From: Gari tellinella
Taxonomy: Eukaryota; Mollusca; Bivalvia; Cardiida; Psammobiidae
Direction of reading: 5' to 3'
Length of the DNA stretch: 64,000 nucleotides
Assembly (NCBI GenBank): GCA_922989275.2
Contig: OV277864.1
Coordinates: 124,001 to 188,000, forward strand
How positions within the stretch are numbered: position 1 is the stretch's first letter; each line of letters opens with the position of its first letter. Made by a program: the position numbers and the translations under genes. The notes beneath the pieces were generated by a model. The model made no database searches and was not told the origin of the DNA. It worked only from the letters and a program-made list of their open reading frames with translations. Shown one piece after another: positions 37,022 through 50,293 of this stretch.

Positions 37022-37253
37022 ATTCAGTAGCAGTAGTAGTTGTTGTTTTTTATAATGTTGGTAGTAGTAGTAGTAGAATCGAATAGGTATTAATAGAGAC
37101 CGGTAGCTGTTATTGTTAACAATAACTTTGTGGGGTAAGGGAATTCTTTGGAATTGTGTTTGTAAACTCTGAGAGATATATCTTTCTAGACATTTGTTGG
37201 CTCTGAAAAGGGCCGTTTGTGGAAAACGACTTGCGGTTTATATCCATGACTAA

Positions 37254-37586
37254 CTAGTAGTCAGAATCAGAAGAGTACTCCGAATCTGATCCGGAGACAA
37301 TTTCTACAGACTCGTCAAACATGTCTCTCCGTAGCTGTGCCACTTGGTCTGCTTTGATGTAGGCGTAGTCGTAGAACATGTTTCGTGCGCCTTCAACGAC
37401 TGCCAGCTTCAGGCGAAGATTGTAACGAAAGGCCTTGTTGTTGTTTCGTTTCGCCATCTTGTAGCGTTTCTGTACGTCTCCAAGCCGCTGGTTCAGCAGA
37501 ACTATCTGGTCGCAGGCTTTGCGGAAGCGTCGCTCAGCATCACAAAGAGTGTGGCGTTTGTCGAGAGATTGGATTCTGGAAGGCAT
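37254..37586 (-). CDS. 110-aa histone-style gene, copy 24
   Basis: Intact, Asn48. Stem-loop 37199-37214. Confidence 0.8.
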   Translation of the reverse strand: MPSRIQSLDKRHTLCDAERRFRKACDQIVLLNQRLGDVQKRYKMAKRNNNKAFRYNLRLKLAVVEGARNMFYDYAYIKADQVAQLRRDMFDESVEIVSGSDSEYSSDSDY

Positions 37587-38581
37587 CTTGAATAGTTGTA
37601 GCTATAGCAAGACAATGATGAATTGGATAGAAGTTTCGCATATTTATACAATAAATCGCAGAGACTGGAAGTCAAAGATGCCAGTGCCATTCTGACACAC
37701 GAGAATGTAACAGTAGAATGACTGAGTTGACACTTAGCTAATTAGCACGGGTCGTTAAACAAACAACACCATGCGGTAATCGATATGCAATCATAGCGCG
37801 AAACTGATTAGATTAGGATGTTTTCGCAAAGTGTTTATGAGCGATCATCCATTCATGCATGAACATAATACACAATTGAAAAAAGAAATATTAAATTTTC
37901 AACGCTGATGGGTTTGGTCTGAAAACGGCCAAAAATTATAATTATTCTAACCATCAACCCGCACACCCATCCCCCATATTTCTCTATAATTTAGTTGTCT
38001 TGTAATTGTATCATAATTGTAAATGAAATGTTTAAACATATTTATTATAAAATTGTTGTAAAAATGTTTGGAAGTTGTAAAAGCAAAAACATTATATGTA
38101 GTTGCTAACAGCAGTTTCAGATATTAAGTGAAATGATGTTGAGTGTACGTGTGGGGTGGGGGAGGGAGGGTTAATTACCGCGATTACGCTTAAAATGATG
38201 ATAATGTTAATAAACTCTGTCTTTTGTAAATTCCTACTAAATAATATTTAATAACTGGCAGCTGTAGTTGATCTACTTATAAACTATATAGAAGTAGTAG
38301 TAGTAATAGTTGTTGTTGTTGTAATTCTGGTGGTAGTCGTAGTAGTAGCAGCAACATTCATAGAAGTAGTAGTTGTAGTAGTAGTAACAGTAGTATTGTT
38401 GCAATTATGGTAGAAGTAGTAGTTGTAGTAGTAGTAGTAGAAGTAGTAGTAGTAGAAGTAGTAGAAGTTGTAGTAGTAGAAGTAGTAATAGTAGTAGAAA
38501 TAGTTGTAGTAGTAATAGTAGTAGTAGTAGTAGTAGTAATAGTAGTAGTTGATGTTGTTGTTATTTTGGAAGTTGTAGCAA

Positions 38582-38614
<33 letters not shown>

Positions 38615-38846
38615 ATTCAGTAGCAGTAGTAGTTGTTGTTTTTTATAATGTTGGTAGTAGTAGTAGTAGAATCGAATAGGTATTAATAGAGACCGGTAGC
38701 TGTTATTGTTAACAATAACTTTGTGGGGTAAGGGAATTCTTTGGAATTGTGTTTGTAAACTCTGAGAGATATATCTTTCTAGACATTTGTTGGCTCTGAA
38801 AAGGGCCGTTTGTGGAAAACGACTTGCGGTTTATATCCATGACTAA

Positions 38847-39179
38847 CTAGTAGTCAGAATCAGAAGAGTACTCCGAATCTGATCCGGAGACAATTTCTAC
38901 AGACTCGTCAAACATGTCTCTCCGTAGCTGTGCCACTTGGTCTGCTTTGATGTAGGCGTAGTCGTAGAACATGTTTCGTGCGCCTTCAACGACTGCCAGC
39001 TTCAGGCGAAGATTGTAACGAAAGGCCTTGTTGTTGTTTCGTTTCGCCATCTTGTAGCGTTTCTGTACGTCTCCAAGCCGCTGGTTCAGCAGAACTATCT
39101 GGTCGCAGGCTTTGCGGAAGCGTCGCTCAGCATCACAAAGAGTGTGGCGTTTGTCGAGAGATTGGATTCTGGAAGGCAT
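38847..39179 (-). CDS. 110-aa histone-style gene, copy 25
   Basis: Intact, Asn48. Stem-loop 38792-38807. Unit carries the private G near 38101 shared with unit 13. Confidence 0.8.
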   Translation of the reverse strand: MPSRIQSLDKRHTLCDAERRFRKACDQIVLLNQRLGDVQKRYKMAKRNNNKAFRYNLRLKLAVVEGARNMFYDYAYIKADQVAQLRRDMFDESVEIVSGSDSEYSSDSDY

Positions 39180-40108
39180 CTTGAATAGTTGTAGCTATAG
39201 CAAGACAATGATGAATTGGATAGAAGTTTCGCATATTTATACAATAAATCGCAGAGACTGGAAGTCAAAGATGCCAGTGCCATTCTGACACACGAGAATG
39301 TAACAGTAGAATGACTGAGTTGACACTTAGCTAATTAGCACGGGTCGTTAAACAAACAACACCATGCGGTAATCGATATGCAATCATAGCGCGAAACTGA
39401 TTAGATTAGGATGTTTTCGCAAAGTGTTTATGAGCGATCATCCATTCATGCATGAACATAATACACAATTGAAAAAAGAAATATTAAATTTTCAACGCTG
39501 ATGGGTTTGGTCTGAAAACGGCCAAAAATTATAATTATTCTAACCATCAACCCGCACACCCATCCCCCATATTTCTCTATAATTTAGTTGTCTTGTAATT
39601 GTATCATAATTGTAAATGAAATGTTTAAACATATTTATTATAAAATTGTTGTAAAAATGTTTGGAAGTTGTAAAAGCAAAAACATTATATGTACTTGCTA
39701 ACAGCAGTTTCAGATATTAAGTGAAATGATGTTGAGTGTACGTGTGGGGTGGGGGAGGGAGGGTTAATTACCGCGATTACGCTTAAAATGATGATAATGT
39801 TAATAAACTCTGTCTTTTGTAAATTCCTACTAAATAATATTTAATAACTGGCAGCTGTAGTTGATCTACTTATAAACTATATAGAAGTAGTAGTAGTAAT
39901 AGTTGTTGTTGTTGTAATTCTGGTGGTAGTCGTAGTAGTAGCAGCAACATTCATAGAAGTAGTAGTTGTAGTAGTAGTAACAGTAGTATTGTTGCAATTA
40001 TGGTAGAAGTAGTAGTTGTAGTAGTAGTAGTAGAAGTAGTAGTAGTAGAAGTAGTAGAAGTTGTAGTAGTAGAAGTAGTAATAGTAGTAGAAATAGTTGT
40101 AGTAGTAA

Positions 40109-40142
<34 letters not shown>

Positions 40143-40174
40143 TGATGTTGTTGTTATTTTGGAAGTTGTAGCAA

Positions 40175-40207
<33 letters not shown>

Positions 40208-40439
40208 ATTCAGTAGCAGTAGTAGTTGTTGTTTTTTATAATGTTGGTAGTAGTAGTAGTAGAATCGAATAGGTATTAATAGAGACCGGTAGCTGTTATT
40301 GTTAACAATAACTTTGTGGGGTAAGGGAATTCTTTGGAATTGTGTTTGTAAACTCTGAGAGATATATCTTTCTAGACATTTGTTGGCTCTGAAAAGGGCC
40401 GTTTGTGGAAAACGACTTGCGGTTTATATCCATGACTAA

Positions 40440-40772
40440 CTAGTAGTCAGAATCAGAAGAGTACTCCGAATCTGATCCGGAGACAATTTCTACAGACTCG
40501 TCAAACATGTCTCTCCGTAGCTGTGCCACTTGGTCTGCTTTGATGTAGGCGTAGTCGTAGAACATGTTTCGTGCGCCTTCAACGACTGCCAGCTTCAGGC
40601 GAAGATTGTAACGAAAGGCCTTGTTGTTGTTTCGTTTCGCCATCTTGTAGCGTTTCTGTACGTCTCCAAGCCGCTGGTTCAGCAGAACTATCTGGTCGCA
40701 GGCTTTGCGGAAGCGTCGCTCAGCATCACAAAGAGTGTGGCGTTTGTCGAGAGATTGGATTCTGGAAGGCAT
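40440..40772 (-). CDS. 110-aa histone-style gene, copy 26
   Basis: Intact, Asn48. Stem-loop 40385-40400. Confidence 0.8.
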   Translation of the reverse strand: MPSRIQSLDKRHTLCDAERRFRKACDQIVLLNQRLGDVQKRYKMAKRNNNKAFRYNLRLKLAVVEGARNMFYDYAYIKADQVAQLRRDMFDESVEIVSGSDSEYSSDSDY

Positions 40773-42024
40773 CTTGAATAGTTGTAGCTATAGCAAGACA
40801 ATGATGAATTGGATAGAAGTTTCGCATATTTATACAATAAATCGCAGAGACTGGAAGTCAAAGATGCCAGTGCCATTCTGACACACGAGAATGTAACAGT
40901 AGAATGACTGAGTTGACACTTAGTTAGCTAATTAGCACGGGTCGTTAAACAAACAACACCATGCGGTAATCGATATGCAATCATAGCGCGAAACTGATTA
41001 GATTAGGATGTTTTCGCAAAGTGTTTATGAGCGATCATCCATTCATGCATGAACATAATACACAATTGAAAAAAGAAATATTAAATTTTCAACGCTGATG
41101 GGTTTGGTCTGAAAACGGCCAAAAATTATAATTATTCTAACCATCAACCCGCACACCCATCCCCCATATTTCTCTATAATTTAGTTGTCTTGTAATTGTA
41201 TCATAATTGTAAATGAAATGTTTAAACATATTTATTATAAAATTGTTGTAAAAATGTTTGGAAGTTGTAAAAGCAAAAACATTATATGTACTTGCTAACA
41301 GCAGTTTCAGATATTAAGTGAAATGATGTTGAGTGTACGTGTGGGGTGGGGGAGGGAGGGTTAATTACCGCGATTACGCTTAAAATGATGATAATGTTAA
41401 TAAACTCTGTCTTTTGTAAATTCCTACTAAATAATATTTAATAACTGGCAGCTGTAGTTGATCTACTTATAAACTATATAGAAGTAGTAGTAGTAATAGT
41501 TGTTGTTGTTGTAATTCTGGTGGTAGTCGTAGTAGTAGCAGCAACATTCATAGAAGTAGTAGTTGTAGTAGTAGTAACAGTAGTATTGTTGCAATTATGG
41601 TAGAAGTAGTAGTTGTAGTAGTAGTAGTAGAAGTAGTAGTAGTAGAAGTAGTAGAAGTTGTAGTAGTAGAAGTAGTAATAGTAGTAGAAATAGTTGTAGT
41701 AGTAATAGTAGTAGTAGTAGTAGTAATAGTAGTAGTTGATGTTGTTGTTATTTTGGAAGTTGTAGCAATAGTAGTAGTAGTAGTAGTAGTATATTCAGTA
41801 GCAGTAGTAGTTGTTGTTTTTTATAATGTTGGTAGTAGTAGTAGTAGAATCGAATAGGTATTAATAGAGACCGGTAGCTGTTATTGTTAACAATAACTTT
41901 GTGGGGTAAGGGAATTCTTTGGAATTGTGTTTGTAAACTCTGAGAGATATATCTTTCTAGACATTTGTTGGCTCTGAAAAGGGCCGTTTGTGGAAAACGA
42001 CTTGCGGTTTATATCCATGACTAA

Positions 42025-42358
42025 CTAGTAGTCAGAATCAGAAGAGTACTCCGAATCTGATCCGGAGACAATTTCTACAGACTCGTCCAAACATGTCTCT
42101 CCGTAGCTGTGCCACTTGGTCTGCTTTGATGTAGGCGTAGTCGTAGAACATGTTTCGTGCGCCTTCAACGACTGCCAGCTTCAGGCGAAGATTGTAACGA
42201 AAGGCCTTGTTGTTGCTTCGTTTCGCCATCTTGTAGCGTTTCTGTACGTCTCCAAGCCGCTGGTTCAGCAGAACTATCTGGTCGCAGGCTTTGCGGAAGC
42301 GTCGCTCAGCATCACAAAGAGTGTGGCGTTTGTCGAGAGATTGGATTCTGGAAGGCAT
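42025..42358 (-). pseudogene. 110-aa gene copy 27, frameshift removes acidic tail
   Basis: One extra C at about 42087 shifts the frame after Phe90. The acidic tail is replaced by 16 unrelated residues, with a stop at 42038. The conserved basic body is untouched, so a tail-less product is possible. A 1-nt deletion near 42390 lies by the initiator. Stem-loop 41970-41985 is intact. Confidence 0.8.
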
Positions 42359-43352
42359 CTTGAATAGTTGTAGCTATAGCAAGACAATGAGAATTGGATA
42401 GAAGTTTCGCATATTTATACAATAAATCGCAGAGACTGGAAGTCAAAGATGCCAGTGCCATTCTGACACACGAGAATGTAACAGTAGAATGACTGACTTG
42501 ACACTTAGCTAATTAGCACGGGTCGTTAAACAAACAACACCATGCGGTAATCGATATGCAATCATAGCGCGAAACTGATTAGATTAGGATGTTTTCGCAA
42601 AGTGTTTATGAGCGATCATCCATTCATGCATGAACATAATACACAATTGAAAAAAGACATATTAAATTTTCAACGCTGATGGGTTTGGTCTGAAAACGGC
42701 CAAAAATTATAATTATTCTAACCATCAACCCGCACACCCATCCCCCATATTTCTCTATAATTTAGTTGTCTTGTAATTGTATCATAATTGTAAATGAAAT
42801 GTTTAAACATATTTATTATAAAATTGTTGTAAAAATGTTTGGAAGTTGTAAAAGCAAAAACATTATATGTACTTGCTAACAGCAGTTTCAGATATTAAGT
42901 GAAATGATGTTGAGTGTACGTGTGGGGTGGGGGAGGGAGGGTTAATTACCGCGATTACGCTTAAAATGATGATAATGTTAATAAACTCTGTCTTTTGTAA
43001 ATTCCTACTAAATAATATTTAATAACTGGCAGCTGTAGTTGATCTACTTAATATAAACTATATAGAAGTAGTAGTAGTAATAGTTGTTGTTGTTGTAATT
43101 CTGGTGGTACTCGTAGTAGTAGCAGCAACATTCATAGAAGTAGTAGATGTAGTAGTAGTAACAGTAGTATTGTTGCAATTATGGTAGAAGTAGTAGTTGT
43201 AGTAGTAGTAGTAGAAGTAGTAGTAGTAGAAGTAGTAGAAGTTGTAGTAGTAGAAGTAGTAATAGTAGTAGAAATAGTTGTAGTAGTAATAGTAGTAGTA
43301 GTAGTAGTAATAGTAGTAGTTGATGTTGTTGTTATTTTGGATGTTGTAGCAA

Positions 43353-43384
<32 letters not shown>

Positions 43385-43617
43385 TATTCAGTAGCAGTAG
43401 TAGTTGTTGTTTTTTATAATGTTGGTAGTAGTAGTAGTAGAATCGAATAGGTATTAATAGAGACCGGTAGCTGTTATTGTTAACAATAACTTTGTGGGGT
43501 AAGGGAATTCTTTGGAATTGTGTTTGTAAACTCTGAGAGATATATCTTTCTAGACATTTGTTGGCTCTGAAAAGGGCCGTTTGTGGAAAACGACTTGCGG
43601 TTTATATCCATGACTAA

Positions 43618-43950
43618 CTAGTAGTCAGAATCAGAAGAGTACTCCGAATCTGATCCGGAGACAATTTCTACAGACTCGTCAAACATGTCTCTCCGTAGCT
43701 GTGCCACTTGGTCTGCTTTGATGTAGGCGTAGTCGTAGAACATATTTCGTGCGCCTTCAACGACTGCCAGCTTCAGGCGAAGATTGTAACGAAAGGCCTT
43801 GTTGTTGCTTCATTTCGCCATCATGTAGCGTTTCTGTACGTCTCCAAGCCGCTGGTTCAGCAGAACTATCTGGTCGCAGGCTTTGCGGAAGCGTCGCTCA
43901 GCATCACAAAGAGTGTGGCGTTTGTCGAGAGATTGGATTCTGGAAGGCAT
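43618..43950 (-). pseudogene. 110-aa gene copy 28, nonsense codon
   Basis: Carries the same Lys43-to-Met change and premature TGA at codon 47 as copy 16. Stem-loop 43563-43578. Confidence 0.85.
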
Positions 43951-45204
43951 CTTGAATAGTTGTAGCTATAGCAAGACAATGATGAATTGGATAGAAGTTT
44001 CGCATATTTATACAATAAATCGCAGAGACTGGACGTCAAAGATGCCAGTGCCATTCTGACACACGAGAATGTAACAGTAGAATGACTGAGTTGACACTTA
44101 GCTAATTAGCACGGGTCGTTAAACAAACAACACCATGCGGTAATCGATATGCAATCATAGCGCGAAACTGATTAGATTAGGATGTTTTCGCAAAGTGTTT
44201 ATGAGCGATCATCCATTCATGCATGAACATAATACACAATTGAAAAAAGAAATATTAAATTTTCAACGCTGATGGGTTTGGTCTGAAATAGGCCAAAAAT
44301 TATAATTATTCTAACCATCAACCCGCACACCCATCCCCCATATTTCTCTATAATTTAGTTGTCTTGTAATTGTATCATAATTGTAAATGAAATGTTTAAA
44401 CATATTTATTATAAAATTGTTGTAAAAATGTTTGGAAGTTGTAAAAGCAAAAACATTATATGTACTTGCTAACAGCAGTTTCAGATATTAAGTGAAATGA
44501 TGTTGAGTGTACGTGTGGGGTGGGGGAGGGAGGGTTAATTACCGCGATTACGCTTAAAATGATGATAATGTTAATAAACTCTGTCTTTTGTAAATTCCTA
44601 CTAAATAATATTTAATAACTGGCAGCTGTAGTTGATCTACTTAATATAAACTATATAGAAGTAGTAGTAGTAATAGTTGTTGTTGTTGTAATTCTGGTGG
44701 TAGTCGTAGTAGTAGCAGCAACATTCATAGAAGTAGTAGTTGTAGTAGTAGTAACAGTAGTATTGTTGCAATTATGGTAGAAGTAGTAGTTGTAGTAGTA
44801 GTAGTAGAAGTAGTAGTAGTAGAAGTAGTAGAAGTTGTAGTAGTAGAAGTAGTAATAGTAGTAGAAATAGTTGTAGTAGTAATAGTAGTAGTAGTAGTAG
44901 TAATAGTAGTAGTTGATGTTGTTGTTATTTTGGAAGTTGTAGCAATAGTAGTAGTAGTAGTAGTAGTAGTAGATTCAGTAGCAGTAGTAGTTGTTGTTTT
45001 TTATAATGTTGGTAGTAGTAGTAGTAGAATCGAATAGGTATTAATAGAGACCTGTAGCTGTTATTGTTAACAATAACTTTGTGGGATAAGGGAATTCTTT
45101 GGAATTGTGTTTGTAAACTCTGAGAGATATATCTTTCTAGACATTTGTTGGCTCTGAAAAGGGCCGTTTGTGGAAAACGACTTGCGGTTTATATCCATGA
45201 CTTA

Positions 45205-45537
45205 CTAGTAGTCAGAATCAGAAGAGTACTCCGAATCTGATCCGGAGACAATTTCTACAGACTCGTCAAACATGTCTCTCCGTAGCTGTGCCACTTGGTC
45301 TGCTTTGATGTAGGCGTAGTCGTAGAACATATTTCGTGCGCCTTCAACGACTGCCAGCTTCAGGCGAAGATTGTAACGAAAGGCCTTGTTGTTGCTTCGT
45401 TTCGCCATCTTGTAGCGTTTCTGTACGTCTCCAAGCCGCTGGTTCAGCAGAACTATCTGGTCGCAGGCTTTGCGGAAGCGTCGCTCAGCATCACAAAGAG
45501 TGTGGCGTTTGTCGAGAGATTGGATTCTGGAAGGCAT
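45205..45537 (-). CDS. 110-aa histone-style gene, copy 29
   Basis: Intact, Ser48, with the same silent Asn69 change as copy 17. Stem-loop 45150-45165. Confidence 0.8.
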   Translation of the reverse strand: MPSRIQSLDKRHTLCDAERRFRKACDQIVLLNQRLGDVQKRYKMAKRSNNKAFRYNLRLKLAVVEGARNMFYDYAYIKADQVAQLRRDMFDESVEIVSGSDSEYSSDSDY

Positions 45538-46792
45538 CTTGAATAGTTGTAGCTATAGCAAGACAATGATGAATTGGATAGAAGTTTCGCATATTTATAC
45601 AATAAATCGCAGAGACTGGAAGTCAAAGATGCCAGTGCCATTCTGACACACGAGAATGTAACAGTAGAATGACTGAGTTGACACTTAGTTAGCTAATTAG
45701 CACGGGTCGTTAAACAAACAACACCATGCGGTAATCGATATGCAATCATAGCGCGAAACTGATTAGATTAGGATGTTTTCGCAAAGTGTTTATGAGCGAT
45801 CATCCATTCATGCATGAACATAATACACAATTGAAAAAAGAAATATTAAATTTTCAACGCTGATGGGTTTGGTCTGAAAACGGCCAAAATTTATAATTAT
45901 TCTAACCATCAACCCGCACACCCATCCCCCATATTTCTCTATAATTTAGTTGTCTTGTAATTGTATCATAATTGTAAATGAAATGTTTAAACATATTTAT
46001 TATAAAATTGTTGTAAAAATGTTTGGAAGTTGTAAAAGCAAAAACATTATATGTACTTGCTAACAGCAGTTTCAGATATTAAGTGAAATGATGTTGAGTG
46101 TACGTGTGGGGTGGGGGAGGGAGGGTTAATTACCGCGATTACGCTTAAAATGATGATAATGTTAATAAACTCTGTCTTTTGTAAATTCCTACTAAATAAT
46201 ATTTAATAACTGGCAGCTGTAGTTGATCTACTTATAAACTATATAGAAGTAGTAGTAGTAATAGTTGTTGTTGTTGTAATTCTGGTGGTAGTCGTAGTAG
46301 TAGCATCAACATTCATAGAAGTAGTAGTTGTAGTAGTAGTAACAGTAGTATTGTTGCAATTATGGTAGTAGTAGTAGTTGTAGTAGTAGTAGTAGAAGTA
46401 GTAGTAGTAGTAGAAGTAGTAGAAGTTGTAGTAGTAGAAGTAGTAATAGTAGTAGAAATAGTTGTAGTAGTAATAGTAGTAGTAGTAGTAATAATAGTAG
46501 TAGTTGATGTTGTTGTTATTTTGGAAGTTGTAGCAATAGTAGTAGTAGTAGTAGTAGTAGATTCAGTAGCAGTAGTAGTTGTTGTTTTTTATAATGTTGG
46601 TAGTAGTAGTAGTAGAATCGAATAGGTATTAATAGAGACCGGTAGCTGTTATTGTTAACAATAACTTTGTGGGGTAAGGGAATTCTTTGGAATTGTGTTT
46701 GTAAACTCTGAGAGATATATCTTTCTAGACAATTGTTGGCTCTGAAAAGGGCCGTTTGTGGAAAACGACTTGCGGTTTATATCCATGACTAA

Positions 46793-47125
46793 CTAGTAGT
46801 CAGAATCAGAAGAGTACTCCGAATCTGATCCGGAGACAATTTCTACAGACTCGTCAAACATGTCTCTCCGTAGCTGTGCCACTTGGTCTGCTTTGATGTA
46901 GGCGTAGTCGTAGAACATGTTTCGTGCGCCTTCAACGACTGCCAGCTTCAGGCGAAGATTGTAACGAAAGGCCTTGTTGTTGCTTCGTTTCGCCATCTTG
47001 TAGCGTTTCTGTACGTCTCCAAGCCGCTGGTTCAGCAGAACTATCTGGTCGCAGGCTTTGCGGAAGCGTCGCTCAGCATCACAAAGAGTGTGGCGTTTGT
47101 CGAGAGATTGGATTCTGGAAGGCAT
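46793..47125 (-). CDS. 110-aa histone-style gene, copy 30
   Basis: Intact, Ser48. Stem-loop 46738-46753. Its left half matches unit 18, but its start codon is intact, which places the right end of block B inside this unit. Confidence 0.8.
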   Translation of the reverse strand: MPSRIQSLDKRHTLCDAERRFRKACDQIVLLNQRLGDVQKRYKMAKRSNNKAFRYNLRLKLAVVEGARNMFYDYAYIKADQVAQLRRDMFDESVEIVSGSDSEYSSDSDY

Positions 47126-48376
47126 CTTGAATAGTTGTAGCTATAGCAAGACAATGATGAATTGGATAGAAGTTTTGCATATTTATACAATAAATCGCAG
47201 AGACTGGAAGTCAAAGATGCCAGTGCCATTCTGACACACGAGAATGTAACAGTAGAATGACTGAGTTGACACTTAGCTAATTAGCACGGGTCGTTAAACA
47301 AACAACACCATGCGGTAATCGATATGCAATCATAGCGCGAAACTGATTAGATTAGGATGTTTTCGCAAAGTGTTTATGAGCGATCATCCATTCATGCATG
47401 AACATAATACACAATTGAAAAAAGAAATATTAAATTTTCAACGCTGATGGGTTTGGTCTGAAAACGGCCAAAAATTATAATTATTCTAACCATCAACCCG
47501 CACACCCATCCCCCATATTTCTCTATAATTTAGTTGTCTTGTAATTGTATCATAATTGTAAATGAAATGTTTAAACATATTTATTATAAAATTGTTGTAA
47601 AAATGTTTGGAAGTTGTAAAAGCAAAAACATTATATGTACTTGCTAACAGCAGTTTCAGATATTAAGTGAAATGATGTTGAGTGTACGTGTGGGGTGGGG
47701 GAGGGAGGGTTAATTACCGCGATTACGCTTAAAATGATGATAATGTTAATAAACTCTGTCTTTTGTAAATTCCTACTAAATAATATTTAATAACTGGCAG
47801 CTGTAGTTGATCTACTTATAAACTATATAGAAGTAGTAGTAGTAATAGTTGTTGTTGTTGTAATTCTGGTGGTAGTCGTAGTAGTAGCAGCAACATTCAT
47901 AGAAGTAGTAGTTGTAGTAGTAGTAACAGTAGTATTGTTGCAATTATGGTAGTAGTAGTAGTTGTAGTAGTAGTAGTAGAAGTAGTAGTAGTAGAAGTAG
48001 TAGAAGTTGTAGTAGTAGAAGTAGTAATAGTAGTAGAAATAGTTGTAGTAGTAATAGTAGTAGTAGTAGTAGTAATAGTAGTAGTTGATGTTGTTGTTAT
48101 TTTGGAAGTTGTAGCAATAGTAGTAGTAGTAGTAGTAGTAGTAGATTCAGTAGCAGTAGTAGTTGTTGTTTTTTATAATGTTGGTAGTAGTAGTAGTAGA
48201 ATCGAATAGGTATTAATAGAGACCGGTAGCTGTTATTGTTAACAATAACTTTGTGGGGTAAGGGAATTCTTTGGAATTGTGTTTGTAAACTCTGAGAGAG
48301 ATATCTTTCTAGACATTTGTTGGCTCTGAAAAGGGCCGTTTGTGGAAAACGACTTGCGGTTTATATCCATGACTAA

Positions 48377-48709
48377 CTAGTAGTCAGAATCAGAAGAGTA
48401 CTCCGAATCTGATCCGGAGACAATTTCTACAGACTCGTCAAACATGTCTCTCCGTAGCTGTGCCACTTGGTCTGCTTTGATGTAGGCGTAGTCGTAGAAC
48501 ATGTTTCGTGCGCCTTCAACGACTGCCAGCTTCAGGCGAAGATTGTAACGAAAGGCCTTGTTGTTGCTTCGTTTCGCCATCTTGTAGCGTTTCTGTACGT
48601 CTCCAAGCCGCTGGTTCAGCAGAACTATCTGGTCGCAGGCTTTGCGGAAGCGTCGCTCAGCATCACAAAGAGTGTGGCGTTTGTCGAGAGATTGGATTCT
48701 GGAAGGCAT
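48377..48709 (-). CDS. 110-aa histone-style gene, copy 31
   Basis: Intact, Ser48. Stem-loop 48322-48337. A T-to-G change just past the purine element (GAGAGAGATATC on the + strand) leaves AGAAAGAT unchanged. Confidence 0.8.
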   Translation of the reverse strand: MPSRIQSLDKRHTLCDAERRFRKACDQIVLLNQRLGDVQKRYKMAKRSNNKAFRYNLRLKLAVVEGARNMFYDYAYIKADQVAQLRRDMFDESVEIVSGSDSEYSSDSDY

Positions 48710-49960
48710 CTTGAATAGTTGTAGCTATAGCAAGACAATGATGAATTGGATAGAAGTTTCGCATATTTATACAATAAATCGCAGAGACTGGAAGTCAAAG
48801 ATGCCAGTGCCATTCTGACACACGAGAATGTAACAGTAGAATGACTGAGTTGACACTTAGCTAATTAGCACGGGTCGTTAAACAAACAACACCATGCGGT
48901 AATCGATATGCAATCATAGCGCGAAACTGATTAGATTAGGATGTTTTCGCAAAGTGTTTATGAGCGATCATCCATTCATGCATGAACATAATACACAATT
49001 GAAAAAAGAAATATTAAATTTTCAACGCTGATGGGTTTGGTCTGAAAACGGCCAAAAATTATAATTATTCTAACCATCAACCCGCACACCCATCCCCCAT
49101 ATTTCTCTATAATTTAGTTGTCTTGTAATTGTATCATAATTGTAAATGAAATGTTTAAACATATTTATTATAAAATTGTTGTAAAAATGTTTGGAAGTTG
49201 TAAAAGCAAAAACATTATATGTACTTGCTAACAGCAGTTTCAGATATTAAGTGAAATGATGTTGAGTGTACGTGTGGGGTGGGGGAGGGAGGGTTAATTA
49301 CCGCGATTACGCTTAAAATGATGATAATGTTAATAAACTCTGTCTTTTGTAAATTCCTACTAAATAATATTTAATAACTGGCAGCTGTAGTTGATCTACT
49401 TATAAACTATATAGAAGTAGTAGTAGTAATAGTTGTTGTTGTTGTAATTCTGGTGGTAGTCGTAGTAGTAGCAGCAACATTCATAGAAGTAGTAGTTGTA
49501 GTAGTAGTAACAGTAGTATTGTTGCAATTATGGTAGTAGTAGTAGTTGTAGTAGTAGTAGTAGAAGTAGTAGTAGTAGAAGTAGTAGAAGTTGTAGTAGT
49601 AGAAGTAGTAATAGTAGTAGAAATAGTTGTAGTAGTAATAGTAGTAGTAGTAGTAGTAATAGTAGTAGTTGATGTTGTTGTTATTTTGGAAGTTGTAGCA
49701 ATAGTAGTAGTAGTAGTAGTAGTAGTAGATTCAGTAGCAGTAGTAGTTGTTGTTTTTTATAATGTTGGTAGTAGTAGTAGTAGAATCGAATAGGTATTAA
49801 TAGAGACCGGTAGCTGTTATTGTTAACAATAACTTTGTGGGATAAGGGAATTCTTTGGAATTGTGTTTGTAAACTCTGAGAGAGATATCTTTCTAGACAT
49901 TTGTTGGCTCTGAAAAGGGCCGTTTGTGGAAAACGACTTGCGGTTTATATCCATGACTAA

Positions 49961-50293
49961 CTAGTAGTCAGAATCAGAAGAGTACTCCGAATCTGATCCG
50001 GAGACAATTTCTACAGACTGGTCAAACATGTCTCTCCGTAGCTGTGCCACTTGGTCTGCTTTGATGTAGGCGTAGTCGTAGAACATGTTTCGTGCGCCTT
50101 CAACGACTGCCAGCTTCAGGCGAAGATTGTAACGAAAGGCCTTGTTGTTGCTTCGTTTCGCCATCTTGTAGCGTTTCTGTACGTCTCCAAGCCGCTGGTT
50201 CAGCAGAACTATCTGGTCGCAGGCTTTGCGGAAGCGTCGCTCAGCATCACAAAGAGTGTGGCGTTTGTCGAGAGATTGGATTCTGGAAGGCAT
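49961..50293 (-). CDS. 110-aa histone-style gene, copy 32
   Basis: Intact, Ser48, Glu92 changed to Gln in the acidic tail, as in copy 35. Stem-loop 49906-49921. Confidence 0.78.
   Translation of the reverse strand: MPSRIQSLDKRHTLCDAERRFRKACDQIVLLNQRLGDVQKRYKMAKRSNNKAFRYNLRLKLAVVEGARNMFYDYAYIKADQVAQLRRDMFDQSVEIVSGSDSEYSSDSDY

Larger units (their letters stand above)
28073..47122. repeat. Higher-order block B: near-identical copy of block A
   Basis: Twelve units with spacings 1584, 1587, 1584, 1587, 1579, 1590, 1593, 1593, 1586, 1592, 1587 and 1588 bp. Offsets from block A are 19050-19056 bp throughout. The few differences I saw are two GTA triplets (unit 8/20), single bases in units 8/20, 11/23, 14/26 and 15/27, and a +1 and a -1 indel in unit 27. 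Confidence 0.9.
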
